Source of the DNA: Cohnella faecalis
Lineage (GTDB): Bacteria; Bacillota; Bacilli; Paenibacillales; Paenibacillaceae
Assembly: GCF_003570905.1 (NCBI RefSeq)
Contig: NZ_QXJM01000040.1
Span: 248,001-312,000, forward strand
DNA length: 64,000 nt
Reading direction: 5' to 3'
Shown here: piece by piece, positions 8,520 through 16,406 of the stretch
Numbering within the stretch: position 1 is the first letter of the stretch
How the letters are laid out: each line of letters opens with the position of its first letter
The notes under the pieces: model-generated
The model's database searches: none
The model's input: only the letters and a program-made list of their open reading frames with translations
What the model was told of the DNA's origin: nothing
Program-made: the position numbers and the translations under genes

Positions 8520-9323
8520 TCATGATAATGTCCTGCCCTTGCCGTGCGGCACGCACATCGGCGTTCCGTACAGCGGATCCTTGATTACGTTCGACTTCAT
8601 GTGGAAGACCGATTCGATCATGTCTGCGGTCACGACTTCTTCCGGCGAGCCTTCGGCGAATACCTTCCGGTCCTGGATCGCCACGATATGATGCGCATAA
8701 CGGCAAGCCAAGTTGATGTCGTGAAGAACCATGACGATCGTTCGTCCTTCTTGTACGTTAAGCGAATACAGCAGATCAAGCACCTCGATCTGATGCGTCA
8801 GGTCCAAATAGGTCGTCGGTTCGTCCAGCAGCACGATGTCCGTGCCTTGCGCCAGTACCATCGCAATCCAAGCGCGCTGCCGTTGCCCGCCCGACAGAGA
8901 ATCCACCGTCCGCTCCGCAAGCTCCGTCAAGCCGGTCGTCTCCAGCGCATGGCTCACATGCCGCTCGTCTTCCTTGGACCATTGCTGAAGCCAGCTCTGA
9001 TATGGATATCTTCCTTGCTTGACGAGCTGAAGGACAGTCAGCCCTTCCGGCGCCGAAGGGCCTTGCGGCAGCAGCGCCATCCGTTTCGCGACGTCCTTCG
9101 TGGGCAGCGTCGCGATGCTGTGACCTTCGAGCAGCACGTTGCCATCCTGCGGCTTGAGCAGTCGGGCCATCGTGCGAAGCAGCGTCGATTTGCCGCAGCC
9201 GTTGCTTCCGATCAGCGCGGTAACTTTGCCTTTGTCGATCGACAGATTCAAATCTTGAAAGACGAATTGATTTCCGTAGCATACCGATAAGTCACGAGTT
9301 TCGAGAGCGTTCAGGCGGCTCAT
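8520..9323 (-). CDS. Ferric-siderophore ABC transporter ATP-binding protein (FecE/FhuC type)
   Basis: 267 residues with Walker A GSNGCGKST, Q-loop LLPQG, signature LSGGQRQR, Walker B IVLLDEPT and the H-loop VMVLHDIN. This is the iron-siderophore ATPase subfamily, energizing the permeases encoded divergently at 11,668-13,718. The ATG at 9323 is directly abutted by AAAGGAG, an unusually short spacing. Initiation may occur a few codons later, for example at the CTG codon 4, or use a weaker site. It is driven by a promoter at 9,342-9,370 with a Fur box just upstream. Confidence 0.92.
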   Translation of the reverse strand: MSRLNALETRDLSVCYGNQFVFQDLNLSIDKGKVTALIGSNGCGKSTLLRTMARLLKPQDGNVLLEGHSIATLPTKDVAKRMALLPQGPSAPEGLTVLQLVKQGRYPYQSWLQQWSKEDERHVSHALETTGLTELAERTVDSLSGGQRQRAWIAMVLAQGTDIVLLDEPTTYLDLTHQIEVLDLLYSLNVQEGRTIVMVLHDINLACRYAHHIVAIQDRKVFAEGSPEEVVTADMIESVFHMKSNVIKDPLYGTPMCVPHGKGRTLS

Positions 9324-9341
9324 CTCCTTTTATTACCATAA

Positions 9342-9428
9342 AGTTTAATCAGACAATGACGCAATGTCAACGAAATTGATAATTATTATCATTTATTTCT
9401 TGAAAATGGTTTCCTTTTCCACTAAAAT
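9342..9428. promoter_or_regulatory. Divergent promoters sharing a perfect Fur box
   Basis: The 15-mer TGATAATTATTATCA at 9377-9391 is an exact match to the 7-1-7 Fur consensus. Minus strand: TTGACA (9365-9370), 17 bp, TAAACT (9342-9347) for the ATPase gene. Plus strand: TTGAAA (9400-9405), 17 bp, TAAAAT (9423-9428) for the lipoprotein gene. The box lies just upstream of both -35 elements, so one Fur dimer set could control both directions. Confidence 0.85.
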
Positions 9429-9478
9429 AACTTAGGGCATCCAGAATCCAATCTTAGAAAAACATGGGAGGACTCAAG

Positions 9479-10189
9479 TTGAAACGAACCTTTTTTATTG
9501 TCATCGCGGCGGCATTGTGGCTGACGACGGGCTGTAGCTCTTCTCCGTCATCCGACCGATACATAGAGGCAGCGGAACAAACGCCCGAACCGACTCCGAC
9601 GGCAAGCGAGCAGCCCGTTCAGACGGAAAGCCCGCAAGCGGAGCAGCAGCCGTCGGAATCCGGCTCTACGGAATCGGCGCAGCCGGAGCCTTCTCAAGCG
9701 GCCCCGACGCAGCAAGGCGGGAACAATGCGGAGCAACCGCCGGAGAAGACGAGCGAGCCGGCCAAGAAGCAGACCAAATCCCAACAAGTCAAGGAAGCCA
9801 AGAAGAACAACGATGCCGTAACCAAAGCCGTCACGGATTCGATTATGGACGACAGCGCGGATAAAGCGGCTGCGAACGGCCCGGAAGCGGAGCGGTTGAA
9901 AAAGTCTATCGAACAGATCCGATCGCTGGTCAAAGACTTGAAGCAGCAGACCGAAAGCAACGACGCGGCGAAAATAAAGGACGTCTCCTCCCAAATCGCG
10001 CAAGCTTGGGAAGCGATGAAAGCGGACGTAGACGCTTCCTATCCGGACATGACCGATTTTGTGCAAGAAAAGATCGGCAAATTGAACGAGCTGCAAGCCG
10101 CCGAGACGATCGATTCCAAGGCGATGCTGCAGCTTGATTACGAGCTCTACCAAGCATTCCGCCAACTGGCCGACAAAGCCGGTCTGTAA
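9479..10189 (+). CDS. Lipoprotein of unknown function, iron-island associated
   Basis: About 236 residues. The N-terminus has a short basic/hydrophobic signal ending LWLTTGCSSS, a clear lipobox with Cys near residue 20. A low-complexity spacer rich in Glu, Pro, Gln, Ser and Thr (about 25-100) follows, then a helical charged domain (about 110-236). TTG 9479 is preferred because GGGAGGA lies six bases upstream and yields a proper signal; the ATG at 9464 precedes that ribosome site. Function is not recognised. Placement behind the Fur-box promoter and upstream of the uptake operon suggests an envelope role under low iron. Confidence 0.75.
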   Translation: MKRTFFIVIAAALWLTTGCSSSPSSDRYIEAAEQTPEPTPTASEQPVQTESPQAEQQPSESGSTESAQPEPSQAAPTQQGGNNAEQPPEKTSEPAKKQTKSQQVKEAKKNNDAVTKAVTDSIMDDSADKAAANGPEAERLKKSIEQIRSLVKDLKQQTESNDAAKIKDVSSQIAQAWEAMKADVDASYPDMTDFVQEKIGKLNELQAAETIDSKAMLQLDYELYQAFRQLADKAGL

Positions 10190-10221
10190 TTAGTTTGACC
10201 GGATTATCTGGAAAATTATTC

Positions 10222-10275
10222 TTGACAGCGGCAAGACGCTCGTTTTATGATTCGTGATAATGATAATCGTTATCA
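10222..10275 (+). promoter_or_regulatory. Promoter with Fur box for the siderophore uptake operon
   Basis: TTGACA at 10222-10227 and TATGAT at 10246-10251 are 18 bp apart. Directly downstream, TGATAATCGTTATCA (10261-10275) matches the Fur 7-1-7 consensus at 14 of 15 positions, and a second TGATAAT at 10255 overlaps it. Occupancy would cover the transcription start, so classic iron repression is expected. Confidence 0.88.
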
Positions 10276-10310
10276 TAACTTAACTTTTGAAAGGTGGATT
10301 TTTACTCCCC

Positions 10311-11585
10311 ATGATAAAATCGACATTCCGCACCATGGCCTTATGTTTATCCTTCCTGCTCGCCATCGTTTCCGTTCCGTTCGCCGCGACGGCGGCCGCA
10401 GCGCCGATTAAAGTCGTGCTCGACGGCCAGCAGCTTACCTTCGGCGTCCAGCCGCAAGTGATCAACGGCACTACAATGATTCCTTACAGCGCGGTAGCAT
10501 CCAAAATCGGCGCTGCCGTAAGCTTCAATTCGCAAACGAAAAAGGTTACCGTCACGAGAGGCAAAACGACTGTCGTGCTGACGCTTAACAGCAACCAAGC
10601 GACCGTAGACGGCAAAGCCGTCACGCTCAGCACCAAAGTAATCGCCAAAAACGGCAGCACCCTCGTCCCGCTCCGCTTCCTTGGCGAAACGTTCGGCTTG
10701 TGGGTGAACTGGAACGCCGGGACGAAGACGGCAAGCATTGAAACGAAGCGTACGATTACCGACGCCATGGGCCAAAAGACGCTAACGTCTGTTCCGAAAC
10801 GCGTTGTCGTCCTGTTCAACGGCATGGTCGACATTTCGCTGACGTTGGGCGTCAAACCGGTAGGCGCGGTAGAGTCGTGGGTGCAAACGCCATGGTACCA
10901 CTATTTGCGGGCGGACATGGCAGGCGTCAAAAACCTCGGCAGCGAGCTGCAGCCTAACATCGAAGCGATCGTCGCTCTGAAGCCGGACCTGATTATCGGA
11001 GCGAAAACACGCCACGAGAAAATTTTAGGCCAATTGTCCGAAATCGCCCCTACTGTGCTCGTCGGTCAATTGTTCGAATGGAAGTCGAACATGGACTTGG
11101 CAGCCAAAGCGCTCAACAAAGAAGACAAAGCCGCTTCCTTCATGAACGATTGGAACAAGCGGGTCGCAGACTTTAAGGCGAAAGTTGGCAATCGCGCTAA
11201 CACCGAGGTGTCGATCGTCCGCTTCTATGACGACAACAGCGCGCGCATCTACATTACCGGATTCGCCGGCTCGATTCTGGAGGAGCTTGGCCTGAAGCGT
11301 CCGAAATCGCAGCAATCTCCGGACAAAGTATTCGTCGACCTCGCTTCCCAAGAGCAAATTCCGCTCATCGACGGCGACATCATCTTCGACATCACTTCCA
11401 GCAACCACGGCGGAGACGAGTTCAAAACCCAGGACGAATGGCAGAAGAATCCGCTCTGGAGCAATCTCAAAGCCGTCAAGAATGGCAAGTACTACAAGGT
11501 GAACGATATTACCTGGAGCATGTCCGGCGGCGCGACCGCGGCGAAAATGATGCTTGACGACCTGTTCTTCTACTTCGACGTGTAA
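10311..11585 (+). CDS. Siderophore-binding protein with N-terminal stalk (copper amine oxidase-like) domain
   Basis: About 424 residues. A Sec signal peptide (residues 1-31, ending PFAATAAAAP) has no lipobox cysteine. Residues ~32-145 form a stalk/copper-amine-oxidase N-terminal-like domain (VVLDGQQLTFGVQPQVINGTT, LVPLRFLGETFG). From ~150 the FecB/PeriBP domain follows (VPKRVVVLFNGMVDISLTLGVKPVGAV, IEAIVALKPDLIIG). Solute-binding proteins of Gram-positives are normally lipoproteins; here the extra domain may replace the lipid anchor. ATG 10311 follows AAAGGTGG with a long (~13 base) spacing. First gene of the uptake operon with the two FecCD permeases. Confidence 0.9.
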   Translation: MIKSTFRTMALCLSFLLAIVSVPFAATAAAAPIKVVLDGQQLTFGVQPQVINGTTMIPYSAVASKIGAAVSFNSQTKKVTVTRGKTTVVLTLNSNQATVDGKAVTLSTKVIAKNGSTLVPLRFLGETFGLWVNWNAGTKTASIETKRTITDAMGQKTLTSVPKRVVVLFNGMVDISLTLGVKPVGAVESWVQTPWYHYLRADMAGVKNLGSELQPNIEAIVALKPDLIIGAKTRHEKILGQLSEIAPTVLVGQLFEWKSNMDLAAKALNKEDKAASFMNDWNKRVADFKAKVGNRANTEVSIVRFYDDNSARIYITGFAGSILEELGLKRPKSQQSPDKVFVDLASQEQIPLIDGDIIFDITSSNHGGDEFKTQDEWQKNPLWSNLKAVKNGKYYKVNDITWSMSGGATAAKMMLDDLFFYFDV

Positions 11586-11600
11586 AAATCGTATATAGAT

Positions 11601-11650
11601 CGCGACGCATGAAAGAATGGGCTATTCAGCTCATTCTTTTATGCGTCGCG
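11601..11650 (+). promoter_or_regulatory. Intra-operon perfect stem-loop
   Basis: CGCGACGCAT (11601-11610) is perfectly complementary to ATGCGTCGCG (11641-11650), and the stem continues inward through AAAGAATG/CATTCTTT. No T-tract follows. Located between the binding-protein gene and the first permease, it could stabilise the upstream mRNA or limit read-through, giving more binding protein than permease. Confidence 0.7.
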
Positions 11651-11667
11651 GGACTGGAGCGGCAATC

Positions 11668-12678
11668 ATGGGAAGGTTGTTTGCCGGAAGCCTCGCCAAG
11701 GGCTCCGGCCTTGCGTTAGGATTCATTGTAATGGTCGCGTTAGTATATGCCAGCATGATCTACGGATTGACACCGATTGGTTGGTCCGATGTGTACCATT
11801 CCTTCACGAATTATGACACCAGCTCGAACGAACAAGTTATCGTACAAACGGCGCGTATGCCGAGAGCATTCACGGCGGCCGCCATCGGGGCCAGCCTGGC
11901 CGTAGCCGGTTCGCTGATCCAAGGGCTGACGAGAAACCCTCTCGCCGATCCGGGCATCCTCGGAATCAACTTCGGCTCGTCGTTCGCGCTTGTATTTACC
12001 GCGACCGTGCTGTCCGTCTCCTCGCTGCCGGTGCTGACGGGAGTATCTTTCGCAGGCGCGGCGGTTGCCGCCGCAGCGGTGTACTTGCTCGGCTCGCTTG
12101 GCCGGGACGGCTTGACGCCGCTCAAAATCATCTTGGCGGGAGCCGCGCTGAGCGCGCTGTTCACTTCTTTCACGCAGGGGATGCTCGTGCTTGACGAGCA
12201 AGGCTTGAGCGAGGTTATGTTCTGGCTGACCGGGTCGGTCGCGAACAGATCCTTCGACATGCTGAAAGCCGTACTGCCGCTCATGGTTGCCGGCTGGATT
12301 GCATCGCTCTGGATCGCCAGGCATATGAACGTGCTGACGATGGGCGAAGATACGGCGCAGGGACTCGGGCAGCGGACGTTGTTCGTGAAGCTGGCCGCCG
12401 GTCTGATCATCGTGGCGCTGGCCGGCGGGTCCGTCGCTGTGGCGGGGCCGGTCGGCTTTATCGGGCTAATCGTCCCTACGATTGCCCGTCAATTCTCCGG
12501 CAACGATTACCGATGGATCATTCCGTACAGCGCGGTTCTCGGCGCGATTCTCGTTCTCGCAGCCGATATCGCGGCCCGCTTCGTCATCCGTCCGGAAGAA
12601 CTGCCGGTCGGCATCATGACCGCGATCATCGGCATTCCGGTATTTATTGCGATCGCCAGAAAGGGGATCGTCAAGTAG
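11668..12678 (+). CDS. FecCD-family siderophore ABC permease 1
   Basis: About 336 residues, many hydrophobic segments. It has RMPRAFTAAAIGASLAVAGS and the QGLTRNPLADPGILGI motif of FecCD permeases, and the cytoplasmic coupling region AVAGPVGFIGLIVPTIAR that contacts the ATPase. ATG 11668 is chosen since GGAG is eight bases upstream; earlier in-frame ATGs at 11617 and 11641 lie inside the stem-loop. The stop overlaps the GTG start of permease 2 by one base. Confidence 0.92.
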   Translation: MGRLFAGSLAKGSGLALGFIVMVALVYASMIYGLTPIGWSDVYHSFTNYDTSSNEQVIVQTARMPRAFTAAAIGASLAVAGSLIQGLTRNPLADPGILGINFGSSFALVFTATVLSVSSLPVLTGVSFAGAAVAAAAVYLLGSLGRDGLTPLKIILAGAALSALFTSFTQGMLVLDEQGLSEVMFWLTGSVANRSFDMLKAVLPLMVAGWIASLWIARHMNVLTMGEDTAQGLGQRTLFVKLAAGLIIVALAGGSVAVAGPVGFIGLIVPTIARQFSGNDYRWIIPYSAVLGAILVLAADIAARFVIRPEELPVGIMTAIIGIPVFIAIARKGIVK

Positions 12679-13718
12679 TGAAAAATTTTACGCACGTCCG
12701 ATTCGAGAAGATTCCCGTCTCTTTCTTCCTTCATAAGAAGACATTGACGGTCACGATCATACTGGCCATCGCCTGCGCAGCGGCTATGCTGCTGAGCACT
12801 TCGCTTGGGGATATGCGCATTCATCCGCTGGACGTTATGCGAACACTCTTCGGAGGGGGCACGGACGAGCATCGGCTCGTCATCCAGAAGCTCCGTCTTC
12901 CCCGAATTATCGCCGCGTTCCTCGTCGGAGCCGCGCTGGCGGTAGCCGGAGCCATTCTGCAAGGAATTATTCGCAACCCGCTTGCTTCTCCCGACATTAT
13001 CGGCATTACGAGCGGCGCTTCCCTTGCGGCTGTTACATTCATCAGCTATTTGGCCGGGACGGTCAGCATCGTCTGGCTGCCGGTTGCGGCAATGGCGGGC
13101 GCAGCCGTCACGTCGATCGTCATCTACATGCTCGCATGGAGAAAGGGAGTAACGGCGATCCGGCTCGTCCTGATCGGCATCGGGATTAACTTCCTGCTCG
13201 GGTCGATAACCAAAGTGATACTCGTCAAAAACCCGATTCAAACGTCGTCGCAGGCTTATATATGGTTGACGGGGACAGTATACGGCACCGATTGGAGCAT
13301 CGTATGGATGATCGTTCCATGGGTCGCCGTCTTTATCCCGCTCGCTTTCGTGTTCGCCAGAAACGTCAACGTGCTTCAACTGGGAGACGACATCGCAGCC
13401 GGCGCGGGCAGCGCCGTCCAGCGGCAGCGGTTCGCGCTGCTCATGATCAGCGTAGCTTTGGCAGGCGCGGCCGTATCGGTAGGCGGGGCCATCTCGTTCA
13501 TAGGGCTCATCGCCCCCCATATGACCCGCAAGCTGATCGGGCCTTCGTTCGGCGGCGTGTTGCCGGTATCAGCCTTGATCGGCGGATTAATCGTCGTCCT
13601 CTCGGACACGGTGGCGCGAACGGCCTTCTTGCCTTACGACATCCCGGTCGGCGTGTTCACCGCCGGCGTCGGCGCTCCGTTCTTCATCTACTTGCTTTAT
13701 CGCAATCGGAATTCGTAG
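12678..13718 (+). CDS. FecCD-family siderophore ABC permease 2
   Basis: About 346 residues. It carries RLPRIIAAFLVGAALAVAGA, the QGIIRNPLASPDIIGI signature and the coupling segment VGGAISFIGLIAPHMTRKL. It forms a heterodimer with permease 1 and works with the FecE-type ATPase at 8,520-9,323. GTG 12678 shares its G with the upstream TAG stop, so translation is coupled. A strong terminator follows at 13,739. Confidence 0.92.
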   Translation: MKNFTHVRFEKIPVSFFLHKKTLTVTIILAIACAAAMLLSTSLGDMRIHPLDVMRTLFGGGTDEHRLVIQKLRLPRIIAAFLVGAALAVAGAILQGIIRNPLASPDIIGITSGASLAAVTFISYLAGTVSIVWLPVAAMAGAAVTSIVIYMLAWRKGVTAIRLVLIGIGINFLLGSITKVILVKNPIQTSSQAYIWLTGTVYGTDWSIVWMIVPWVAVFIPLAFVFARNVNVLQLGDDIAAGAGSAVQRQRFALLMISVALAGAAVSVGGAISFIGLIAPHMTRKLIGPSFGGVLPVSALIGGLIVVLSDTVARTAFLPYDIPVGVFTAGVGAPFFIYLLYRNRNS

Positions 13719-13738
13719 GGCTCAAAGCAAACAAGCAA

Positions 13739-13780
13739 TACGCCTTCAGCGCAGAGAAAGACGCTGAAGGCGTATTTGCG
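13739..13780 (+). terminator. Terminator of the uptake operon
   Basis: AATACGCCTTCAGCG (13739-13753) pairs perfectly with CGCTGAAGGCGTATT (13763-13777). The T-tract is short, but the stem is long and lies 20 bp after the stop codon. Confidence 0.75.
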
Positions 13781-13797
13781 ATATTCAAATTGGTTAG

Positions 13798-14216
13798 GTG
13801 CATGAGCGAATGACGAGGGTAACCCGCCACAGTTGGGCTATCAATCCGGCGCGTGAGCAAATGGCGGGAGTAACCGGCTACAGTTGGGCTATCAGTCCGG
13901 CGCGTGAGCAGATGGCGAGAGTAACCGGCTACAGTTGGGCTATCAGTCCGGCGCGTGAGCAGATGGCGAGAGTAACCGGCTACAGTTGGGCTATTGGTCT
14001 GGCGCGTGAGCAAATGGCGAGAGTAACCGGCTACAGTTGGGCTATTGGTCCGGCGCGTGAGCGAATGGCGGGAGTAACCGGCTACAGTTGGGCTATTGGT
14101 CTGGCGCGTGAGCAAATGGCGGGAGTAACCGGCTACAGTTGGGCTATTGGTCCGGCGCGTGAGCAAATGGCGGGAGTAACCCGCCACAGTTGGGCTATTG
14201 GTCCGGCGCGTGAGCG
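13798..14216 (+). repeat. 51-bp tandem repeat array, about 8 copies
   Basis: Units begin at 13798 (degenerate), 13849, 13900, 13951, 14002, 14053, 14104 and 14155, with a partial at 14206. Each carries GCGCGTGAGC, a GGAGTAAC or GAGAGTAAC block and CTACAGTTGGGCTAT. Because 51 is divisible by three, long ORFs stay open on both strands (17-residue repeats), but there is no ribosome site and no domain; I treat it as non-coding. The rest of 14,217-14,355 holds only the likely promoter region of the next gene. Confidence 0.9.
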
Positions 14217-14370
14217 AAAAAATGATCGCAACTCCTGAGATCCAGCCATATAAACACTCTGTTACATGAAAATCCGTTAACCGCTTATTTGAAAGAAGAT
14301 TTGTCGACTTTTATCGAATATAATTGTGATACTGGCCTTTAAACATTGCCTTATAGAGAGGGGATTCACA

Positions 14371-15177
14371 ATGACTATCGATATCCTTGAACGAAATAAT
14401 GTGAAAATACTCGGCAACGGAACCAAACCTATCGTATTCGCGCATGGATTCGGTTGCGATCAAGATATGTGGCGTTACATCGTTCCTAACTTCGAAAGCG
14501 ACTATCGCGTCATCCTGTTCGATTACGTAGGCTCCGGAAAGTCGCAGCTTGACCATTACGACGCGAACAAATACAACGACTTGCAAGGCTATGCTCAAGA
14601 CGTGCTCGAGATCATGGATGCGTTGGAGCTGAGAAATGCGATATTCGTAGGACACTCCGTCAGCAGCATGATCGGATTGCTGGCTTCAAACCGCGACTCC
14701 AAATATTTCGAACGCATCGTTATGCTCGGGCCGTCCCCTCGCTATATTAACGATCTGCCCGATTACTACGGCGGGTTCAATAGAAACGAAATAGACGAGT
14801 TGCTCACGATGATGCAAATGAATTTCATCGGCTGGGCCAGCTATCTAGCCCCGATCGCCATGCAGAATTCCGAGCGGCAAGACTTAACGGACGAGCTGGA
14901 GAAAAGCTTCTGTTCCAGAGATCCTCATATTGCTCGGCAATTTGCAGAGGTAACCTTTTTATCCGATTGCCGCGGCGATCTCCCGTTTGCACCCGTCCCT
15001 TCGCTTATTCTGCAATGCTCCGACGACAGCATCGCTCCGATCGAGGTAGGGAATTACTTGCATGCTCATCTGAAGGACAGCACGCTGCAGCTGATGAACG
15101 CCAAAGGCCACTATCCTCAATTAAGTCACCCCGAAGAAACGACAGCATTGATTAAAAATTATTTAAACAGCAACTAG
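14371..15177 (+). CDS. rsbQ: RsbQ-like alpha/beta hydrolase
   Basis: 268 residues of alpha/beta hydrolase. The oxyanion segment is VFAHGFGCDQDMWR, the nucleophile elbow GHSVSS (Ser near 96), the acid is in CSDDSIAP and the catalytic His in GHYPQLSHPEE. This is the RsbQ pattern: RsbQ makes or presents a small ligand needed by the PAS domain of phosphatase RsbP in the Bacillus energy-stress pathway. ATG 14371 has GAGAGGGG seven bases upstream. The next gene, 20 bp downstream, is a PAS-GGDEF protein instead of RsbP, so the presumed output here is c-di-GMP. No rsbP, rsbV or rsbW is seen nearby. Confidence 0.9.
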   Translation: MTIDILERNNVKILGNGTKPIVFAHGFGCDQDMWRYIVPNFESDYRVILFDYVGSGKSQLDHYDANKYNDLQGYAQDVLEIMDALELRNAIFVGHSVSSMIGLLASNRDSKYFERIVMLGPSPRYINDLPDYYGGFNRNEIDELLTMMQMNFIGWASYLAPIAMQNSERQDLTDELEKSFCSRDPHIARQFAEVTFLSDCRGDLPFAPVPSLILQCSDDSIAPIEVGNYLHAHLKDSTLQLMNAKGHYPQLSHPEETTALIKNYLNSN

Positions 15178-15197
15178 GAACCGGAGGCAGTTGTTCA

Positions 15198-16175
15198 ATG
15201 GACACTCAGCTAGATTTTGCACCTTGCGGGTACTTCTCTATCTCAAGCAAGGGAATTATTCAATCCGTCAATCAGACACTGTTGAATATGCTTGGCTACG
15301 ATCGGAACGGAATGCTGGACCGACATATCGAATCCTTCCTGTCCGTCACGAACAAGCTGTTCTTTCACACGTATTTCTACCCGTTTATTCAGCTATACGG
15401 GCAAGTGAGCGAGCTGTATCTCTCTTTAAAAGCAAGCAGCCAGCTCGATGTGCCCGTGCTCCTCAACGGAGTCCGGCAGGAGCGAAACGGTGAAATTTTC
15501 ATAGATTGCGTAGTAGTCGAAATGCGAAAACGGTTAGAACACGAGAAGGATATTCTCCAAACCAAAAAACGGCTGGAAGAGTTGTATCAGGCTACGAACG
15601 AAGCGAACAAAAAGCTCGAGCTCCTGCATCAAGAGTACGAAATCAAGCAGCAGGAGTTAATGAACGTCAACCATCAGTTGGAAACCATTGCATTGACCGA
15701 TCCTTTGACAGGACTGAAAAACCGCAGGTTTCTCCAAGAAAGCTTGCTTACGAACATCGCCTTGTTCCAACGAACGCAATTGTCCTTTTCGCTCTTAATC
15801 TTCGATATCGATCATTTCAAATCCATTAACGATACCTATGGGCATCCCGTCGGTGATCTGGTTCTGATCAAGCTGGCGCAATTGCTCAAGGCCGAAGCCC
15901 GAGAAATAGATATCGTCGCTCGTTACGGCGGAGAGGAATTCATCCTTATCCTTCCGAACACGACCCAGGAGGACTCCTCTCGTATAGCGGAAAGATACCG
16001 TTCCAAGATCGAGGCCACTCCCATGGGAGAATACCGAATTACGACAAGTATCGGTGCAGCGACAATTACGCAAGAAGATTCGGATCAAACCCTGCTTCAA
16101 AAAGCAGACCAAGCGCTGTATTACTCCAAAGCCAACGGAAGAAATCGGGTTACTCATGCCATTGCTTTAACGTAG
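15198..16175 (+). CDS. PAS-GGDEF diguanylate cyclase paired with RsbQ
   Basis: 325 residues. An N-terminal PAS domain (about 1-110, opening FAPCGYFSISSKGIIQSVN) leads through a coiled coil (about 115-165) into a GGDEF domain. The latter has DPLTGLKNRRFL, the metal-site segment IFDIDHFKSINDTYGH and the active motif GGEEF, so it should be an active cyclase making c-di-GMP. ATG 15198 is preceded by GGAGG. By analogy with RsbQ-RsbP, the hydrolase next door likely supplies the signal sensed by this PAS domain. No transmembrane segment, so it is cytoplasmic. Confidence 0.9.
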   Translation: MDTQLDFAPCGYFSISSKGIIQSVNQTLLNMLGYDRNGMLDRHIESFLSVTNKLFFHTYFYPFIQLYGQVSELYLSLKASSQLDVPVLLNGVRQERNGEIFIDCVVVEMRKRLEHEKDILQTKKRLEELYQATNEANKKLELLHQEYEIKQQELMNVNHQLETIALTDPLTGLKNRRFLQESLLTNIALFQRTQLSFSLLIFDIDHFKSINDTYGHPVGDLVLIKLAQLLKAEAREIDIVARYGGEEFILILPNTTQEDSSRIAERYRSKIEATPMGEYRITTSIGAATITQEDSDQTLLQKADQALYYSKANGRNRVTHAIALT

Positions 16176-16189
16176 AGGAGGAGCACGGG

Positions 16190-16306
16190 CTAGAACGAAG
16201 CCGCCTGCATCTCGCCGAGCTCGAACGCTTCCCTCTCTCCGGACGGCAGCCCATCGGCGAGCGCTTCTTGCGCCCGCTCCCGAAGACGTTGCAATGCTTC
16301 CTTAAC
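16190..16306 (-). pseudogene. Possible C-terminal gene fragment
   Basis: On the minus strand about 38 codons (VKEALQRLRERAQEAL...) read open to a TAG at 16190-16192, with an in-frame stop directly upstream. Amphipathic, charged and codon-like, but too short to assign; it could be the tail of a lost gene. The remaining bases to 16,345 show nothing else. Confidence 0.3.
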
Positions 16307-16344
16307 CTATTAACGCTCCGAATGCCGTTCGCGCTCCCGCCCCT

Positions 16345-16379
16345 AAGATAAAACCGTCAGGGGAGCTCACCCTGACGGT
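16345..16379 (-). terminator. Rho-independent terminator of the stalk-domain gene
   Basis: ACCGTCAGGG pairs with CCCTGACGGT; on the minus strand the stem is followed by TTTTATCTT, 28 bp after the stop of the gene at 16,407. Confidence 0.85.
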
Positions 16380-16406
16380 CCTTATCGGTTTGGATAATAA
16401 ATCCAT

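Noticed and set aside
12507..13520. 337-codon minus-strand ORF across the second permease
   Set aside because: Charged, low-complexity shadow of a clear FecCD permease frame.
13684..14238. Long ORFs on both strands through the first 51-bp array (167 and 146 codons)
   Set aside because: They are produced by a repeat whose length is a multiple of three; no ribosome site, no domain, and both strands are equally open.
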